From an uncultured Bacilli bacterium (GTDB taxonomy: Bacteria; Bacillota_I; Bacilli_A; RF39; UBA660): 23,406 nt of DNA. How positions within the stretch are numbered: the stretch's first letter is position 1; every line of letters starts with the position of its first letter. Below are positions 21,603-23,406 of the stretch, piece by piece. Location of the stretch: positions 1-23,406 of the forward strand of contig CANQFO010000008.1 of assembly GCA_947599755.1 (NCBI GenBank), in the 5' to 3' direction. The notes beneath the pieces were generated by a model. That model saw nothing but the letters and a program-made list of their open reading frames with translations. It was not told the origin of the DNA and searched no databases. Made by a program: the position numbers and the translations under genes.

Positions 21603-21615
21603 GCTCTTTTTTTTT
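21594..21615 (+). terminator. Intrinsic terminator of rpmG-efp
   Basis: AGGGC (21594-21598), loop TTAG, GCTCT (21603-21607, one G-T pair), then eight T. The efp stop codon lies in the loop. Confidence 0.6.
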
Positions 21616-21668
21616 GATATTCTTGTAAAGTTAGTGATTTGAGTCTTTTTAATTCTTTCGATTTGTTG

Positions 21669-21674
21669 TATAAT
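21669..21674 (+). promoter_or_regulatory. Possible promoter -10 of ftsK
   Basis: Perfect TATAAT 29 nt before ATG 21703, following a terminator. The region 17 nt upstream is only T-rich, so the -35 is poor. Confidence 0.4.
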
Positions 21675-21702
21675 TAGGTTGTGATGATAGGAGTAATGAA
21701 TT

Positions 21703-23406
21703 ATGGCGAAGAAAAAAAGAAAGAAAACAGTAAAAAAATCATTTGATCATAGTGTTGAATTATATGGTCTTTTGCTTGTTTTAGCAGCAATCTTGGGAAT
21801 TGGAAAATATGGACCTGTAGGACGGTTAATTTCTTCTTTTGCTTTGTTTTTAGTGGGTTCTTTATATATGGTTTTATTAGTTGTTTTATTTATTATTGGA
21901 GGATATTTATTATTAAAAAGGGAGTGGCCTGATTTTTTTTCAACAAAGCTGATTGGTCTTTATGTTTTTTTAATTGGTTTTTTGACTATTATGCATCGGG
22001 AATTTGTTGTTGAAAATGATAATAATATGATGCTTATATTTAAAGAAACTGTTAATCAGTTAGTTGCGGGGTTTAATGGGATTATGAATACTGGATTACT
22101 TGAGGATTGGTTTGCTGTTGGCGGAGGATTAGTTGGAGGAGTATTTTCTATTTTGTTTGTGAAATTATTTTCTTATGCTGGAATGCAAATTGTTTCTTGG
22201 GTATTAATGGTATCTGGAACTTCTTTGTTTACAGGATTTTCTATTGTTGATTTTATTAAAAATAAGATTTCTATTCGTCGAGAGAAAAAATCGGATCCTG
22301 CCTATGATGATCCTGTGTCAAAATCTAAAGTAATTATTAGTGATGGGGAAGATTCTGTAGAGGAAGAGGTAGAAGAAGATAAGCATATTAAAATTTCTAG
22401 TATTGATCAATTAACTAAAGTTTCTGTCAAGGAAAAAGAAGAGCAATCCTCTTTGGAAAAAGTGGATAAACAAAATGAAAAAATACTTGCTACTAACTAT
22501 CAGTATCAATTACCTCCTCTTAGTCTTTTGGATCAGCCAAAGAAGAAGCAAAAGTCTACTGATGGATCTGCTATTGAAAAAAATATTGTTACTTTGGAAA
22601 ATGTTTTGAAAGATTTTAAGATTGTAGGAAAAGTTGTTGAAGTTCATATTGGACCTTCTGTTGCTCAATATGAATTAGAGATTGCTAGTGGGACAAGAGT
22701 AAATAAAATTTTAGCAATTAATCGTGAAATTGCTTTGGCTTTGGCAAAAAAAGATGTTCGTATTGAAGCACCTATTCCTGGAAAAAATACAGTTGGGATT
22801 GAGTTTGCTAATGATGTTGCAACACCGGTTAGTTTTTATGAGATTATTAGTAGTAAATTAATGACTTCTTCTATGGATAAAAAGCTTATGGTTCCACTTG
22901 GAAAAAGTATTATGGGTGATATTGGAGTGTGTGAGGTAAATAAGATGCCTCATATGTTAATTGCTGGTACTACTGGTTCTGGTAAATCTGTATGCGTTAA
23001 TGGAATTATTTGTTCTATTTTGATGAGAGCAAGACCTGATGAAGTTAAACTTGTTATGGTTGATCCTAAAGTGGTTGAATTGTCTGTATATAATGGTATT
23101 CCTCATCTTTTGTGTCCTGTTGTTACTGATCCGAAAAAAGCTGCTGTTGCTCTTAGTAAAATGGTTGCTGAGATGGAAAGAAGATATTCAATATTTAGTG
23201 ATACAAAAACAAAAAGTATAGAAACATATAATGCTTATATTGATAAATGGAATCAAGAACATTCGGTGGAAGAAGAAAAGAAAGCGAGACTTCCTTATAT
23301 TGTAGTAATTATTGATGAACTTGCAGATTTGATGATGGTTGCTGCTAAAGAAGTGGAGGATTCTATTTTAAGGATTACTCAAAAAGCTCGTGCTGCAGGA
23401 ATTCAT
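21703..23406 (+). CDS. ftsK: DNA translocase FtsK/SpoIIIE (3' end beyond window)
   Basis: Hexameric ATP-driven pump that moves chromosomal DNA through the division or sporulation septum. The 568 codons present encode a Lys-rich start (MAKKKRKKTVKKS), four to five membrane helices (about 19-34, 44-71, 82-98, 137-157, 160-183), an acidic low-complexity linker (about 198-290), the alpha domain (about 300-385) and the RecA-like beta domain with Walker A AGTTGSGKS (421-429) and Walker B IIDELADLMM (D538/E539), breaking off in RITQKARAAGIH. The C-terminal gamma domain lies outside. AGGAG (21689-21693) is 9 nt before ATG 21703; the ATG at 21696 is out of frame. The linker is short, as in SpoIIIE rather than proteobacterial FtsK. 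Given the sigK gene, a role in forespore DNA transfer is plausible. Confidence 0.95.
   Translation, partial: MAKKKRKKTVKKSFDHSVELYGLLLVLAAILGIGKYGPVGRLISSFALFLVGSLYMVLLVVLFIIGGYLLLKREWPDFFSTKLIGLYVFLIGFLTIMHREFVVENDNNMMLIFKETVNQLVAGFNGIMNTGLLEDWFAVGGGLVGGVFSILFVKLFSYAGMQIVSWVLMVSGTSLFTGFSIVDFIKNKISIRREKKSDPAYDDPVSKSKVIISDGEDSVEEEVEEDKHIKISSIDQLTKVSVKEKEEQSSLEKVDKQNEKILATNYQYQLPPLSLLDQPKKKQKSTDGSAIEKNIVTLENVLKDFKIVGKVVEVHIGPSVAQYELEIASGTRVNKILAINREIALALAKKDVRIEAPIPGKNTVGIEFANDVATPVSFYEIISSKLMTSSMDKKLMVPLGKSIMGDIGVCEVNKMPHMLIAGTTGSGKSVCVNGIICSILMRARPDEVKLVMVDPKVVELSVYNGIPHLLCPVVTDPKKAAVALSKMVAEMERRYSIFSDTKTKSIETYNAYIDKWNQEHSVEEEKKARLPYIVVIIDELADLMMVAAKEVEDSILRITQKARAAGIH

Overview
The window is a gene-dense, very AT-rich stretch of chromosome from a low-GC Gram-positive bacterium (Bacillota). 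TGA is a true stop (for example at the ends of the flippase, yqeG, nfo and first pilin genes), so the code is the standard bacterial one and not the Mycoplasma code. An intact sigma-K gene argues for an endospore former. The gene neighbourhoods dnaG-rpoD-trmK, yqeG-yqeH and nfo next to a DUF2624-like gene resemble Bacillus. The composition, small gene sizes and pneumococcal-PBP2b-like transpeptidase suggest a Bacilli lineage near Erysipelotrichia/Mollicutes, perhaps an uncultured gut organism; that placement is inference.

Layout. (1) 1-2244: 3' part of ftsA, then ftsZ, closed by a hairpin shared with a convergent arginase-family gene. (2) 2235-3183: that arginase-like gene on the minus strand, with its own promoter. 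(3) 3184-3580: a gene-poor gap that may hold a decayed reading frame. (4) 3581-7745: envelope and sporulation block: VanZ-like protein, polysaccharide flippase, pro-sigma-K, and a membrane-anchored polysaccharide deacetylase with Ig-like repeats. (5) 7790-13442: a compact six-gene run, yqeG-yqeH-unknown-dnaG-rpoD-trmK, ending in a terminator. (6) 13416-15734: a TIGR04086-type membrane protein (minus), a YetF/DUF421 protein and a GHL10/DUF187-type glycosidase-like protein. (7) 15759-17297: two separately transcribed type IV pilin-like genes, the first with an in-frame 33-nt Pro/Ser tandem repeat. (8) 17335-20727: endonuclease IV (nfo), a small minus-strand DUF2624-like gene with no usual start codon, and a PBP2b-type transpeptidase. 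(9) 20769-23406: tandem promoters, rpmG, efp, terminator, and the 5' part of an FtsK/SpoIIIE translocase that runs off the window.

Together the genes cover cell division and chromosome segregation (ftsA, ftsZ, ftsK), wall synthesis and remodelling (flippase, deacetylase, PBP2b), spore development (sigK), and core information processing (dnaG, rpoD, yqeH, trmK, rpmG, efp). No tRNA, rRNA, CRISPR, insertion sequence or prophage was recognised. No clearly novel multi-gene system is visible. The best leads are smaller: an apparent AUC-start gene, FtsA and arginase homologues lacking key active-site residues, an uninterrupted pro-sigma-K gene, a repeat-bearing pilin, and strong strand asymmetry in third-codon bases.
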